Of a DNA stretch of 52,705 bases, positions 24,018 to 32,593 are shown piece after piece. The notes below the pieces were generated by a model, which worked only from the letters and a program-made list of their open reading frames with translations, was not told where the DNA came from and ran no database searches. The position numbers and the translations under genes were made by a program. The DNA comes from an uncultured Zoogloea sp. (GTDB taxonomy: Bacteria > Pseudomonadota > Gammaproteobacteria > Burkholderiales > Rhodocyclaceae), in assembly GCA_937967645.1 (NCBI GenBank), contig CALBTT010000161.1, forward strand, positions 1-52,705, given 5' to 3'. Position 1 is the first letter of the stretch. Each line of letters opens with the position of its first letter.

Positions 24018-25880
24018 ATGACCCTCCCGCTCCTTTCCCGTCCCCCCGTCAGGCAGGTCCTGCCGGTCCTGCTGTCCCTGTTTGGTGCCCTGAGCCTGTC
24101 CGCCTGCGGCGGCGGCGGCGGAGGCGGCAGCAAGCCCCTGGATCTGACGATCCTGCACATCAATGACCACCACTCCCACCTGGACGCGGAAAGCACCACC
24201 CTGAGCCTGCAGGATGCGGGCGGCACCCGCCGCTCGGTGACGGTCGAGCTGGGCGGCTTCGCCCGCGTCACCTCGGCCATCGAGGCGCTGTCGGCGGGCA
24301 AGAACAATGTGCTCAAGCTGCATGCCGGTGATGCCATCACCGGTGACCTGTACTTCACCCAGAGCGAAGGCAAGGCCGACGCCGACATGATGAACACGGT
24401 CTGCTTCGACGCCATGTCGATCGGCAACCATGAGTTCGACAGCGCCAACGCGGGCCTCGTCAAGTTCATCGACTTCCTGCACGCCGGTGCCTGCAAGACG
24501 CCGGTGCTCTCCGCCAACGTCCGGCCCGCGGCCGGCTCGCCGCTGGCTGGCCGGATGAGCGCCTACCGTGTCGTCGAGAAGGACGGTGAGCAGATCGGCA
24601 TCGTCGGCCTGACCGTCAAGGGCAAGACCCAGTTCGCCTCCCGTCCGGACGCGTCCACGGAGTTCATCGATGAGGCCACCGCGGCCCAGGCCACCATCGA
24701 CGAGCTAAAGCTGCGCGGCATCAACAAGATCATCCTGCTGTCCCACCTGGGCTACGAGGCCGACAAGGCCATCGCCCCGAAGCTGACCGGCGTGGACGTG
24801 ATCGTCGGTGGCGACTCCCATACTCTGCTCGGCCCGTCGGGCATGACGGCCTATGGGCTGACCCCCTCCGGTGCCTACCCCACCCAGGCCACCGACAAGG
24901 CCGGCAAGAAGGTGTGCATCACCCAGGCCTGGCAGTACAGCTATGCGGTGGGCGCCCTCGATGTGAAGTTCGACGTGAACGGCGATGTGCTCAGCTGCAG
25001 CGGTGCGCCGCAAGTCCTGCTGGGCGACACTTTCAAGGTCGGTTCGGCGAACGCCTCGGACGCTGATGCTGCCGCTTATCGCAGCCAGCTGAACGCCGCC
25101 GGTGTGTTCCGCATCACCCCGCCCTCCACCGCGGCGGTTGCCGTGCTGGCGCCCTACAAGGCGGCCAAGGAAGCCCTCGGCACCCAGGTGGCGGGCCGTA
25201 GCACCGACAACCTGTGCCTGCGCCGGGTGCCCGGCAGCAAGCGGGACACCAGCCGCTCCAGCCTGGGCGATGTCTGCAACCAGGACGCCACCGTGGTCGC
25301 CCAGGGCGGCGACATCCAGCAACTGGTGGCCGAAGCCTTCCTGGAGCAGGGCCAGCGTTTCGGCGGTGCCGACATCAGCCTGCAGAATGCCGGCGGCGTG
25401 CGCATCGACATCGCCTCCGGTGACATCACCGTGGGCAAGGTGTACACCCTGCTGCCCTTCAAGAACACCCTGTACCGTCTGGTGCTGACCGGCACCCAGG
25501 TCAAGTCGGCCATCGAGGACGGGGTGGATTCGGTGATCAACGGCACTGGAACGGGGGCCTACCCTTACACCGGCGGCCTGCGCTTCAAGGTGGACATGAA
25601 TCAGGCCAAGGGAAGCCGCGTCAGCGCCCTGGAAGTGCGTGACAGCGCCGGCAACTGGAAGGCCCTGGATACCGCGGCCAGCTACAAGCTGATCACCAAC
25701 AACTTCACCGCCGAGGGCGGCGACAAGTACGACACCCTCAAGGCCATCCCGGCCAGCCTGCGTGAGGACACCTTCCTGGACTACGCGGACTCCTTCCTGC
25801 AGTACGTGCGGACCAAGGGCACCCTGGCCAAGCCGTCCAGCGCCAACCGCAGCACCCAGCAGTACATCGAGACCCCCTGA
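24018..25880 (+). CDS. 5'-nucleotidase / 2',3'-cyclic phosphodiesterase lipoprotein (UshA family)
   Basis: About 620 residues. A signal peptide ending LSLSACGGGGGGG gives a lipobox with a Gly-linker. The calcineurin-like metallophosphatase domain follows, with LTILHINDHHSHLD, KLHAGDAITGD, IGNHEFD and VGGDSHTLLG (metal ligands of UshA-type enzymes). The C-terminal 5_nucleotid_C domain has ISLQNAGGVRIDIASGDITVGKVYTLLPFKNTL and TNNFTAEGGDKY. It would hydrolyse extracellular nucleotides in the cell envelope for phosphate and nucleoside scavenging. The ATG at 24018 is preferred to the TTG at 23997. A Pho-box-like repeat lies upstream. Confidence 0.9.
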   Translation: MTLPLLSRPPVRQVLPVLLSLFGALSLSACGGGGGGGSKPLDLTILHINDHHSHLDAESTTLSLQDAGGTRRSVTVELGGFARVTSAIEALSAGKNNVLKLHAGDAITGDLYFTQSEGKADADMMNTVCFDAMSIGNHEFDSANAGLVKFIDFLHAGACKTPVLSANVRPAAGSPLAGRMSAYRVVEKDGEQIGIVGLTVKGKTQFASRPDASTEFIDEATAAQATIDELKLRGINKIILLSHLGYEADKAIAPKLTGVDVIVGGDSHTLLGPSGMTAYGLTPSGAYPTQATDKAGKKVCITQAWQYSYAVGALDVKFDVNGDVLSCSGAPQVLLGDTFKVGSANASDADAAAYRSQLNAAGVFRITPPSTAAVAVLAPYKAAKEALGTQVAGRSTDNLCLRRVPGSKRDTSRSSLGDVCNQDATVVAQGGDIQQLVAEAFLEQGQRFGGADISLQNAGGVRIDIASGDITVGKVYTLLPFKNTLYRLVLTGTQVKSAIEDGVDSVINGTGTGAYPYTGGLRFKVDMNQAKGSRVSALEVRDSAGNWKALDTAASYKLITNNFTAEGGDKYDTLKAIPASLREDTFLDYADSFLQYVRTKGTLAKPSSANRSTQQYIETP

Positions 25881-25893
25881 GTCTTTGGAGGTA

Positions 25894-25927
25894 TGTAGGG
25901 GCGGTGTAGGGGCGGCGTCAGCCGCCC
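25894..25927. repeat. REP-like element after the nucleotidase gene
   Basis: One full single palindrome at 25905-25927 (TGTAGGGGCGGCGTCAGCC then GCCC) plus a partial TGTAGGGGCGG at 25894. Same family as 11854-11942 and 14451-14527, but here without the inverted partner. It lies 14 bases after the nucleotidase stop and directly abuts the 21-bp tandem repeat array. Confidence 0.7.
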
Positions 25928-25934
25928 TCAGGGG

Positions 25935-26165
25935 CTTGATCGAAGTCCGCTGCTGCGGAATTCACATCCGGCGCCGCAGATTTGAGATATCGGCCTCCGG
26001 ATTTGAGATCCGGTGCTATGGAATTCAAATCTCGCACCGCAGAATTCGAATCTCGCAGCGCGGATTTGAGATCTCGCCCTCCGGATTTGAGATTCGGCCC
26101 CACGGATTTGAATTCACGCCCCCCGGATCTGAGATCCGGCGGCACTTTATTCAATTCAGCGGGCC
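25935..26165. repeat. 21-bp tandem repeat array (about 11 units)
   Basis: Units begin at 25935, 25956, 25977, 25998, 26019, 26040, 26061, 26082, 26103, 26124 and 26145, with exact 21-base spacing throughout. The first and last are degenerate. The core is GGATTTGAGATC or, in some units, GGAATTCAAATCTC, followed by a variable C-rich end. Because 21 is a multiple of three, every frame that stays open yields heptapeptide repeats: FEI-type on the plus strand, DLKS-type on the minus strand. No start site supports a real protein. The array fills the space between the nucleotidase gene and maeB. Confidence 0.9.
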
Positions 26166-26197
26166 TGGATGTGACTGCCCGCATCCGTTATCAGGTT

Positions 26198-28489
26198 TCA
26201 GGCCTCCCGGCTCGCGGCTTCGACGACGGTGAGGGCTGTCATGTTGACGATGCGGCGGACTGTAGCGGTCGGGGTCAGGATGTTGGCGGGCCTGGCGGTG
26301 CCGAGCAGGATGGGGCCGACGGTCAGGTTGTCGCCGGCGGCCACCTTGAGGAGGTTGAAGGCGATGTTGGCCGCATCGAGGTTGGGCATGATCAGCAGGT
26401 TGGCCTGGCCGCTGAGTCGGGAGCTGGGAAAGGCCTTGCTGCGGATCGCTTCGTCGAGGGCTGCATCGCCGTGCATCTCGCCTTCCACTTCCAGTCCGGG
26501 GGCGCGCTGCTGCAGTTCGGCCAGGACGGCCCTCATCTTCAGGGCGGTTGGCGTATCGGCGGTGCCGAAGGTGGAGTGGGACAGCAGGGCCACCTTCGGG
26601 GTGATGCCGAAGCGGCGGATCTCCTCGGCGGCCAGCAGGGTCATCTCGGCGAGTTGCTCGGCGCTCGGGTCGTAGTTGATATAGGTGTCGCCAATGAAGA
26701 CGGTGCGCCCCGGCAGCATCAGCAGGTTGATGGCGTAGTAGCGTTCCCGGCCCGGCTGCAGGCCGATCACCGCCTGCACGTACTCCCGGTGTGACTCGTG
26801 GCGGCCGAAGGTGCCGCAGATCAGGCCGTCGGCATGGCCGAGATGGACCATCAGGGCGGCGAACAGGGTGCCCCGCCGCCGGACCTCCCGCCGCGCGTAG
26901 TCGGGCGATACACCTTTGCGCTCGGTCAGGCGGTGATAGGTCTGCCAGAACGCATCGAAATGCGCGGTGGAAAAGGCACAGCGCCCCGGCTGGACCACTT
27001 CGTAGTCGATGCCCTCGCGGATGCGCAGGCCATGGCTGGCGATCCGCTCGGCGATGAGCACCGGCGAGCCGATCAGGATCGGCCGGGCGATGCCTTCGTC
27101 GCTCACCACCTGGACGGCGCGCAACACCCGTTCGTCCTCCCCTTCGGCAAAGACGATGCGCCTGGGCGCCAGCCTGGCCTGGGAGAACACCGGCCGCATG
27201 ATCATGCCGGAGTGGTAAACGAACTCGTTGAGGCCCTGGAGGTAGGCCTCCCAGTCGCGGATCGGCCGGGTGGCGACGCCCGAGTCCATGCCGGCGCGGG
27301 CCACCGCCGGGGCGATCCTGACGATCAGGCGTGGGTCGAAGGGCTTGGGGATCAGGTATTCCGGACCGAAGCCGGCGGGCTTTTCGCCGTAGGCCGAGGC
27401 CACCACGTCCGACTGCTCGGCCCGGGCCAGCTCGGCAATCGCCCGCACGGCGGCCATCTTCATCTCTTCGGTGATCGTCGTCGCCCCCACGTCGAGGGCG
27501 CCGCGGAAGATGAAGGGGAAGCACAGCACGTTGTTGACCTGGTTCGGGTAGTCGGAGCGGCCAGTGCAGATGATCGCGTCATCGCGCACCCCCTTGACCT
27601 GCTCCGGCAGGATCTCCGGCGTTGGGTTGGCCAGGGCCATGATCACCGGCCGCGGGGCCATCTTCGCCACCATCTCCGGCTTGAGTACGCCGCCGGCCGA
27701 GAGGCCGAGGAAGACGTCCGCCCCCTCGATGATCTCGTCCAGGCTACGGGCGTCGGTGGGCTTGGCGTAGATCGCCTTGATCGGGTCCATCTCCTCGACG
27801 CGGCCTTCATGGACCACGCCGTGGATGTCGGTCACCCAGATGTTGGCCACCGGTACGCCGAGCATCACCAGCAGGTCCAGGCAGGCCAGTGCGGCGGCAC
27901 CGGCACCGGAGGTGACGATCCTGACCTGCGCCAGATCCTTGCCGATGAGGTGGAGGGCGTTGAGCAGGGCGGCGCCGACCACGATGGCGGTGCCGTGCTG
28001 GTCGTCGTGGAAGACCGGGATCTTCATCCGCTCGCGCAGCTTCTTCTCGATGTAGAAGCACTCCGGCGCCTTGATGTCCTCGAGGTTGATCCCGCCAAAG
28101 GTGGGCTCCAGCGAGGCGATGGTGTCGATCAGCCTGTCCGGGTCGCGTTCTTCGATCTCCAGGTCGAAGACGTCGATATTGGCGAACTTCTTGAACAGCA
28201 CGCCTTTGCCTTCCATGACCGGCTTGGCCGCCAGCGGGCCGATGTTGCCGAGGCCGAGCACCGCCGTGCCGTTGGTGATGACGCCGACCAGGTTGGCGCG
28301 GGCGGTCAGGGTGCTGGCCTCGGCCGGATCGGCAACGATCTCATCGCAGGCGTAGGCCACCCCCGGCGAATAGGCCAGGGACAGGTCGTACTGGTTGGTG
28401 AGCTGCTTGATCGGGGTGACCGCGATCTTGCCTGGCCTGGGGTGGCGGTGATAGTAGAGGGCGGCTTCGCGTAACTGGCGGGAATCCAT
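26198..28489 (-). CDS. maeB: NADP-dependent malic enzyme, MaeB type
   Basis: A 763-residue cytoplasmic enzyme converting malate to pyruvate, CO2 and NADPH. N-terminal malic domain: AVTPIKQLTNQYDLSLAYSPGVA, TNGTAVLGLGNIGPLAAKPVMEGK and INLEDIKAPECFYIE. The NAD(P)-binding domain has VTSGAGAAALACLDLL. The C-terminal third (from about residue 430) is the phosphotransacetylase-like domain of hybrid malic enzymes (KVALLSHSTFGTA, LIMPNLDAANIAFNLLK). This domain usually senses acetyl-CoA and lacks transacetylase activity. Start chosen at ATG 28489 behind GGAG; an in-frame TTG lies at 28501. It is downstream of the tartrate operon on the same strand, separated by a strong hairpin. Confidence 0.95.
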   Translation of the reverse strand: MDSRQLREAALYYHRHPRPGKIAVTPIKQLTNQYDLSLAYSPGVAYACDEIVADPAEASTLTARANLVGVITNGTAVLGLGNIGPLAAKPVMEGKGVLFKKFANIDVFDLEIEERDPDRLIDTIASLEPTFGGINLEDIKAPECFYIEKKLRERMKIPVFHDDQHGTAIVVGAALLNALHLIGKDLAQVRIVTSGAGAAALACLDLLVMLGVPVANIWVTDIHGVVHEGRVEEMDPIKAIYAKPTDARSLDEIIEGADVFLGLSAGGVLKPEMVAKMAPRPVIMALANPTPEILPEQVKGVRDDAIICTGRSDYPNQVNNVLCFPFIFRGALDVGATTITEEMKMAAVRAIAELARAEQSDVVASAYGEKPAGFGPEYLIPKPFDPRLIVRIAPAVARAGMDSGVATRPIRDWEAYLQGLNEFVYHSGMIMRPVFSQARLAPRRIVFAEGEDERVLRAVQVVSDEGIARPILIGSPVLIAERIASHGLRIREGIDYEVVQPGRCAFSTAHFDAFWQTYHRLTERKGVSPDYARREVRRRGTLFAALMVHLGHADGLICGTFGRHESHREYVQAVIGLQPGRERYYAINLLMLPGRTVFIGDTYINYDPSAEQLAEMTLLAAEEIRRFGITPKVALLSHSTFGTADTPTALKMRAVLAELQQRAPGLEVEGEMHGDAALDEAIRSKAFPSSRLSGQANLLIMPNLDAANIAFNLLKVAAGDNLTVGPILLGTARPANILTPTATVRRIVNMTALTVVEAASREA

Positions 28490-28526
28490 GGGTGTCTCCA
28501 AGGTGCTGGCGGCGGCCGTGTTCGGG

Positions 28527-28553
28527 CGAAGCCCCGCTTGCAGCGGGGCTTCG
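28527..28553 (-). terminator. Stem-loop between ttdB and maeB
   Basis: CGAAGCCCCGCT and AGCGGGGCTTCG form a 12-bp perfect stem with a 3-base loop, 30 bases after the ttdB stop. There is no T-tract, but the stem is the longest tight hairpin in this region and probably ends or attenuates the tartrate transcript before maeB. Confidence 0.6.
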
Positions 28554-28582
28554 TCACGGCTCTGTTGTGTGGGGTGGGGGGC

Positions 28583-29191
28583 TTACTTGATGAAGCTGAG
28601 CTGCTTGCTGATGCGTTCGAGCACCGGCTTCTTCTTGGCGTTGAAGTCGACCTTGTTCTGCTGGATCAGGTTGTTGCCCTTGGTATCGATGGAGATGATC
28701 AGCGGGCCGAACTCCTTGACCCGGTTGATCCACAGGGTTTCGGGCATGCCCAGGTCCTGCCATTCGGCACCTTCGATCTCTTCCACCTGGGTGGCTGCCA
28801 GCACTGCGCAGCCGCCCGGGAAGATGGCGTGCACCGCCTTGTTCTCCTGACAGCCGGCGGCCGTCTCGGGCCCCATGCCGCCCTTGCCGACGATCAGCTT
28901 GACGCCGGTCTGCTTGATGAACTCGCGCTCGAACTTCTCCATCCGCATGCTGGTGGTGGGGCCGATGGAGACCATCTCGAAGTTGCCGTCGTCCTTCTTG
29001 CGGACGATCGGGCCGGCGTGGAAGATCGCCCCGCCTTCGAGATTCACCGGCAGCGCGCGGCCCTGTTCGATCAGGCGGCGGTGAGCCACGTCACGGCAGG
29101 TCACCAGGCGCCCGGTGAGATAGACGACGTCGCCGACCTGCAGGTCTGCAAGATCTTCGTCCTTGATGGGGGTCGTCAGGATCTTTTTCAC
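28583..29191 (-). CDS. ttdB: L(+)-tartrate dehydratase, beta subunit
   Basis: A 202-residue swivelling-domain subunit. It is collinear with E. coli TtdB (201 residues) from KKILTTPIK through VGDVVYLTGRLVTCRDVAHRRLIEQGR, AIFHAGPIVRK, VSIGPTTSMRMEKFEREFI and VKEFGPLIISIDTKGNNLI. With TtdA it dehydrates L-tartrate to oxaloacetate. The start is the GTG at 29191, behind AAGGAG. It overlaps the ttdA stop as GTGA, so the longer open frame starting at 29272 is not the true start. Class-I fumarase beta subunits are related, but the sequence follows TtdB. Confidence 0.92.
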   Translation of the reverse strand: MKKILTTPIKDEDLADLQVGDVVYLTGRLVTCRDVAHRRLIEQGRALPVNLEGGAIFHAGPIVRKKDDGNFEMVSIGPTTSMRMEKFEREFIKQTGVKLIVGKGGMGPETAAGCQENKAVHAIFPGGCAVLAATQVEEIEGAEWQDLGMPETLWINRVKEFGPLIISIDTKGNNLIQQNKVDFNAKKKPVLERISKQLSFIK

Positions 29192-30087
29192 AGCACCACT
29201 CCTTCGTGGGAAATGATTTCGTAGGACATGTCGGCGTTGATCCGGATCTTGCCGCGGCGGTGAGCCCAGCATCCGGTATTGACGGCCACCCCGATGGTCG
29301 AAGGGTGGCGGGCGGACGATTCGATGTTCACGCCCATCACGCTGCTGTTGCCGGTGAGGCCTTGCGGGCCGATGCCGATCTCGTTGAGGCCTTGCTCGAG
29401 CAGCTCCTCCATCAGGGCGGCGCGGGGGTTGGCACTCTTCGAATCCACCGGGCGCATGATGGCCAGCTTGGACAGCCGAGCCGCCGTCTCGACCGAGGTC
29501 GACACACCCACCCCGACCAGCAGGGGCGGGCAGGCATTGACGCCGCGCTCGGTGATCACGTCCATCACGAACTCGGCGACGCCCTCGTAGCCCTGGCCCG
29601 GCATCAGCACCTTGGCGGCGCCCGGCAGGGTGCAGCCGCCGCCCGCCATGTAGACGTCGATGGTGCAGCTGTCGAGCTCGGGGACAATGCGCCAGTCCAG
29701 CCAGGGGATGTTGGTGCCGGTGTTGGTGCCGGTGTTCTTCTCGTCGAAGGTCTCGACCGCGTTGTGCCGCAGCGGGCCCATGCGGGTGGCGCCGACGGTG
29801 GCTCCCTGGAGAATCTCTTCCAGCTCGCCGAGCAGGGGGAAGCGGGCGCCGGCCTCGACGAAATACTGGATCACGCCGGTGTCCTGGCAGCTCGGGCGAT
29901 CAAGCTTGTCGGCTGCCTCCTGGTTACCGGCCATGGAATCGTAGATCGACTTGGCCAGCGGATTGGTTTCAAGGGTGCGGAGTTCGGCCAGTTTGTTCTT
30001 CACGTCCTTGGGCAGACGCTTGCCGATGTAGGCCGTGAACTTGGCCATGGTGTCCGTCAGGGACTGGACTGCAGCTTCCTTGTCCAT
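29188..30087 (-). CDS. ttdA: L(+)-tartrate dehydratase, alpha subunit
   Basis: A 299-residue catalytic subunit that holds an oxygen-sensitive [4Fe-4S] cluster. Matches to E. coli TtdA: RPSCQDTGVIQYFVEAG (first Cys ligand), PLRHNAVETFDEKNTGTNTG, VYMAGGGCTLPGAAKVLMPGQGYEG (second Cys), VNACPPLLVGVGVSTSVETAARLSK (third Cys), and GPQGLTGNSSVMGVNIESSARHPSTIGVAVNTGCWAHRRG. All three cluster cysteines are visible. It is the second gene of the leftward operon transporter-ttdA-ttdB. A class-I fumarase alpha is the related alternative, less likely given the neighbours. Confidence 0.92.
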   Translation of the reverse strand: MDKEAAVQSLTDTMAKFTAYIGKRLPKDVKNKLAELRTLETNPLAKSIYDSMAGNQEAADKLDRPSCQDTGVIQYFVEAGARFPLLGELEEILQGATVGATRMGPLRHNAVETFDEKNTGTNTGTNIPWLDWRIVPELDSCTIDVYMAGGGCTLPGAAKVLMPGQGYEGVAEFVMDVITERGVNACPPLLVGVGVSTSVETAARLSKLAIMRPVDSKSANPRAALMEELLEQGLNEIGIGPQGLTGNSSVMGVNIESSARHPSTIGVAVNTGCWAHRRGKIRINADMSYEIISHEGVVL

Positions 30088-30120
30088 TTGATGCTCCTCT
30101 GTCTTGATGGGGGTGGGGGT

Positions 30121-31422
30121 TCAGTGAGCGGCGGCCCGGGCCGGGATCACCTTTGTTTTTTGCGAACGGGCCAGCAGGAGGGTCAGCACCGCGGAGAGCA
30201 CCAGCAGGCCGGCGACGAAATACAGCCCGCCTTCGAAGCTGCCGGTCCTGTCCTTGATCCAGCCGATCATCACCGGGCCGGCAAAGCCGCCGAGGTTGCC
30301 GATCGAGTTGATGGTGGCGATCCCCGTGGCTGCCGCTGCGCCGGACAGGAACATCGTCGGCATGCTCCACAGCGGCGGCTTGGCGCAGCTGATGCCGACG
30401 TTGACCAGGGTCAGGGCCGCAATGAGGCCGACGACGTTGTTGGCGCCCGCCGCCACCACCAGCCCGATGGCCGCGGCGACACAGGCCAGCACGACGTGCC
30501 AGGTGCGTTCGCCGGTACGGTCGGAATGGCGGGACCACAGCACCATGGCGACGACCGAGACGATCGGCGGAATCGCATTCAGGAAGCCGACGGTCATCGA
30601 CGAGACACCCAGCTGCTTGATGATCTGCGGGGCCCAGATGCCCAGGGTGTACAAGCCTGCAGAGGTGCCGAAGTAGATCAGGGCCAGGGCGATCACGCGG
30701 GGATTGGCCAGGCCGCTGAGGATGCCGTGCTTGGCGCCGTCGGCCTTGCTGGCGGCTTCGGCGTTCATGGCATTGACCAGCCAGGTACGTTCGTCGTCCT
30801 TCAGCCAGGTGGCCAGTTCGGGGCGGTCCGTCATGTAGAAGAAGACCACCACGCCGAGGATCAGGGCCGGGATCGCCTCGAGGATGAACATCCACTGCCA
30901 GCCCGACATCCCCATCACGCCGTTCATCTCGAGCAGGGCGGCGGAGATCGGCGAGCCCAGCGCGGTGGACAGCGGCGCCGCGGCCATGAAGAAGGCGGTC
31001 ACGCCCGCCCGGTGACGGGCCGGAAACCAGTAGCTCAGATACAGGATGATGCCGGGGAAGAAGCCCGCTTCGGCGGCCCCGAGCAGGAAGCGCATGACGT
31101 AGAAGCTGGTGGGCCCCTCGACGAAGGCCATGCCACCCGAAATGATTCCCCAGGTGACCATCACACGGGCGATCCACAGGCGGGCGCCAACCTTGTGCAG
31201 GATGATGTTGGAGGGCACCTCGCACAGGAAATAGCCCCAGAAGAAGATGCCGGCACCAAAACCGAGGATCGAGGCGGTGAAGCCCAGGTCTTCCTTCATG
31301 GTCAGCGCCGCAAAGCCGATATTGACCCGGTCGATATAGGCCACGAAATACAGCAGCATGATGAAGGGCACGATGCGCCAGGTGATCCGGCGCAATGTCC
31401 TTTTCTCGATATCCATTTCCAT
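30121..31422 (-). CDS. MFS transporter, anion:cation symporter family, probably tartrate
   Basis: A 433-residue twelve-helix permease of the ACS family, the same family as TtuB. The N-terminal RRITWRIVPFIMLLYFVAYIDRVNIGFAAL with the conserved R and D is present, followed by FFWGYFLCEVPSNIILHKVGARLWIARVMVTWG. Its position as first gene before ttdAB points to tartrate import. Related ACS members carry hydroxy acids, phthalate or glucarate. It is transcribed divergently from a LysR regulator that probably controls it. Confidence 0.88.
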   Translation of the reverse strand: MEMDIEKRTLRRITWRIVPFIMLLYFVAYIDRVNIGFAALTMKEDLGFTASILGFGAGIFFWGYFLCEVPSNIILHKVGARLWIARVMVTWGIISGGMAFVEGPTSFYVMRFLLGAAEAGFFPGIILYLSYWFPARHRAGVTAFFMAAAPLSTALGSPISAALLEMNGVMGMSGWQWMFILEAIPALILGVVVFFYMTDRPELATWLKDDERTWLVNAMNAEAASKADGAKHGILSGLANPRVIALALIYFGTSAGLYTLGIWAPQIIKQLGVSSMTVGFLNAIPPIVSVVAMVLWSRHSDRTGERTWHVVLACVAAAIGLVVAAGANNVVGLIAALTLVNVGISCAKPPLWSMPTMFLSGAAAATGIATINSIGNLGGFAGPVMIGWIKDRTGSFEGGLYFVAGLLVLSAVLTLLLARSQKTKVIPARAAAH

Positions 31423-31623
31423 TTGGTGTCTCCTGTCTTGTGTTGATGGCCAGGCTTTGCCGGGATGGCCGATGCCTTGCCCGACATGTGCGCCCGGTCA
31501 GGTAGTCCTGGGCCATGTCCTCCGTCTTGTGCGGTTGTCTGGCCAGGTCGTCCCTTCTCTTTGAAGGGGCTGCTCTTCGTGGGGCTGCAACGTGGAGCGC
31601 AGGTTAGAACCTTTGGAAATAAT

Positions 31624-31648
31624 ATGAATCGATGTAGAGTTAATTCAT
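31624..31648. promoter_or_regulatory. Inverted repeat ATGAAT-N13-ATTCAT, probable LysR operator
   Basis: A perfect 6-base dyad in AT-rich sequence, 20 bases upstream of the LysR start, in the divergent promoter shared with the tartrate transporter operon. The spacing is roughly that of LysR-type sites. The position next to the start codon fits autoregulation. Confidence 0.4.
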
Positions 31649-31667
31649 CGTTGCAAAAAACTTACTA

Positions 31668-32591
31668 ATGAACACGGATTCCGAACTCGGATTCTTCTGC
31701 CTTCTGGTGAAGCAGGGCAGCCTCGCCGCGACAGCACGGGAGCTCAACCTGACGCCGCCGGCCGTCTCCCGACGCCTGTCGCAGCTGGAAGAGCGCCTCG
31801 GCGTGCGGCTGCTCAACCGCACGACGCGGCGCATCAGCCTGACCAATGAAGGGGAGGTCTATTTCGCGAACGCGCAGCGCATCCTCAGCGACATCGATGA
31901 GATGGAGCGCCTGGTCTCCAGCAGCCGGGCGGCGCCGAAGGGGCTGTTGCGGGTCAATGCGCCATTGGGATTCGGGCGCTCTTATATTGGCCCGGCCATT
32001 TCGGCCTTCACCCGGGCCTATCCCGATGTGGAGGTGCAATTGCACCTCACGGATCGCCCGGTGAGCCTGCCGGATGAGGCCATCGACGTCTCCATCCGCT
32101 TCGGCGACCTGCCCGACTCACGCCTGATCGCCAAGAAGGTCGCCGCCAACCGGCGCCTGCTGTGCGCCTCGCCGGCCTATCTGCGTGGGGCGGGCCTGCC
32201 CGCCTATCCGCACGAACTCACCCAGCACCAGTGCATCGTGCTACGCCAGAACGAATCCGCCTATGGCAACTGGCGTCTGAGCCGTGGCAAGCAGACCGAG
32301 ACCATCAAGGTGCACGGCAAGCTGAGCACCAACGACGGCGAGGTCGCCCTCAACTGGGCGTTGGAAGGGCACGGCATCCTGATGCGCGCCGAATGGGATG
32401 TGGCCAAGTACTTGCGCAGTGGCCGCCTGGTGCAGGTGCTGGCGGACTACGAGACACCCTCGGCCGATGTTTATGCGGTGTACCTCGAGCGCCTCAACCT
32501 GTCTGCCAAGGTCGCCTATTTTGTCGAGCACCTGCGCGACTACCTGAGCCAGCACGCCGACAGCCCGAGCCAGGACCGCTCGAACTGGTGA
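31668..32591 (+). CDS. LysR-family regulator, divergent from the tartrate operon
   Basis: A 307-residue LysR-type regulator. The N-terminal winged HTH is LGFFCLLVKQGSLAATARELNLTPPAVSRRLSQLEERLGVRLLNRTTR. The effector domain follows from about residue 90, in the CrgA-like subgroup (GLLRVNAPLGFGRSYIGPAISAFTRAYPDVEVQLHLTDRPV). It is divergent from the transporter-ttdA-ttdB operon and probably controls it in response to tartrate. It is converging with a second LysR gene, with a 2-base gap between their stops. Confidence 0.9.
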   Translation: MNTDSELGFFCLLVKQGSLAATARELNLTPPAVSRRLSQLEERLGVRLLNRTTRRISLTNEGEVYFANAQRILSDIDEMERLVSSSRAAPKGLLRVNAPLGFGRSYIGPAISAFTRAYPDVEVQLHLTDRPVSLPDEAIDVSIRFGDLPDSRLIAKKVAANRRLLCASPAYLRGAGLPAYPHELTQHQCIVLRQNESAYGNWRLSRGKQTETIKVHGKLSTNDGEVALNWALEGHGILMRAEWDVAKYLRSGRLVQVLADYETPSADVYAVYLERLNLSAKVAYFVEHLRDYLSQHADSPSQDRSNW

Positions 32592-32593
32592 GT

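Noticed and set aside
25935..26165. Tandem repeats that might be taken for a CRISPR array or a short heptad-repeat protein gene
   Set aside because: The 21-base units are contiguous with no unique spacers, and no cas genes are near. The open frames through the array have no ribosome site or family resemblance.
29188..30087. Class-I fumarase instead of tartrate dehydratase for the two-subunit enzyme
   Set aside because: The subunits are collinear with TtdA and TtdB and the genes lie beside an ACS-type transporter and ttuC. The assignment as tartrate dehydratase is better, though the families are related.
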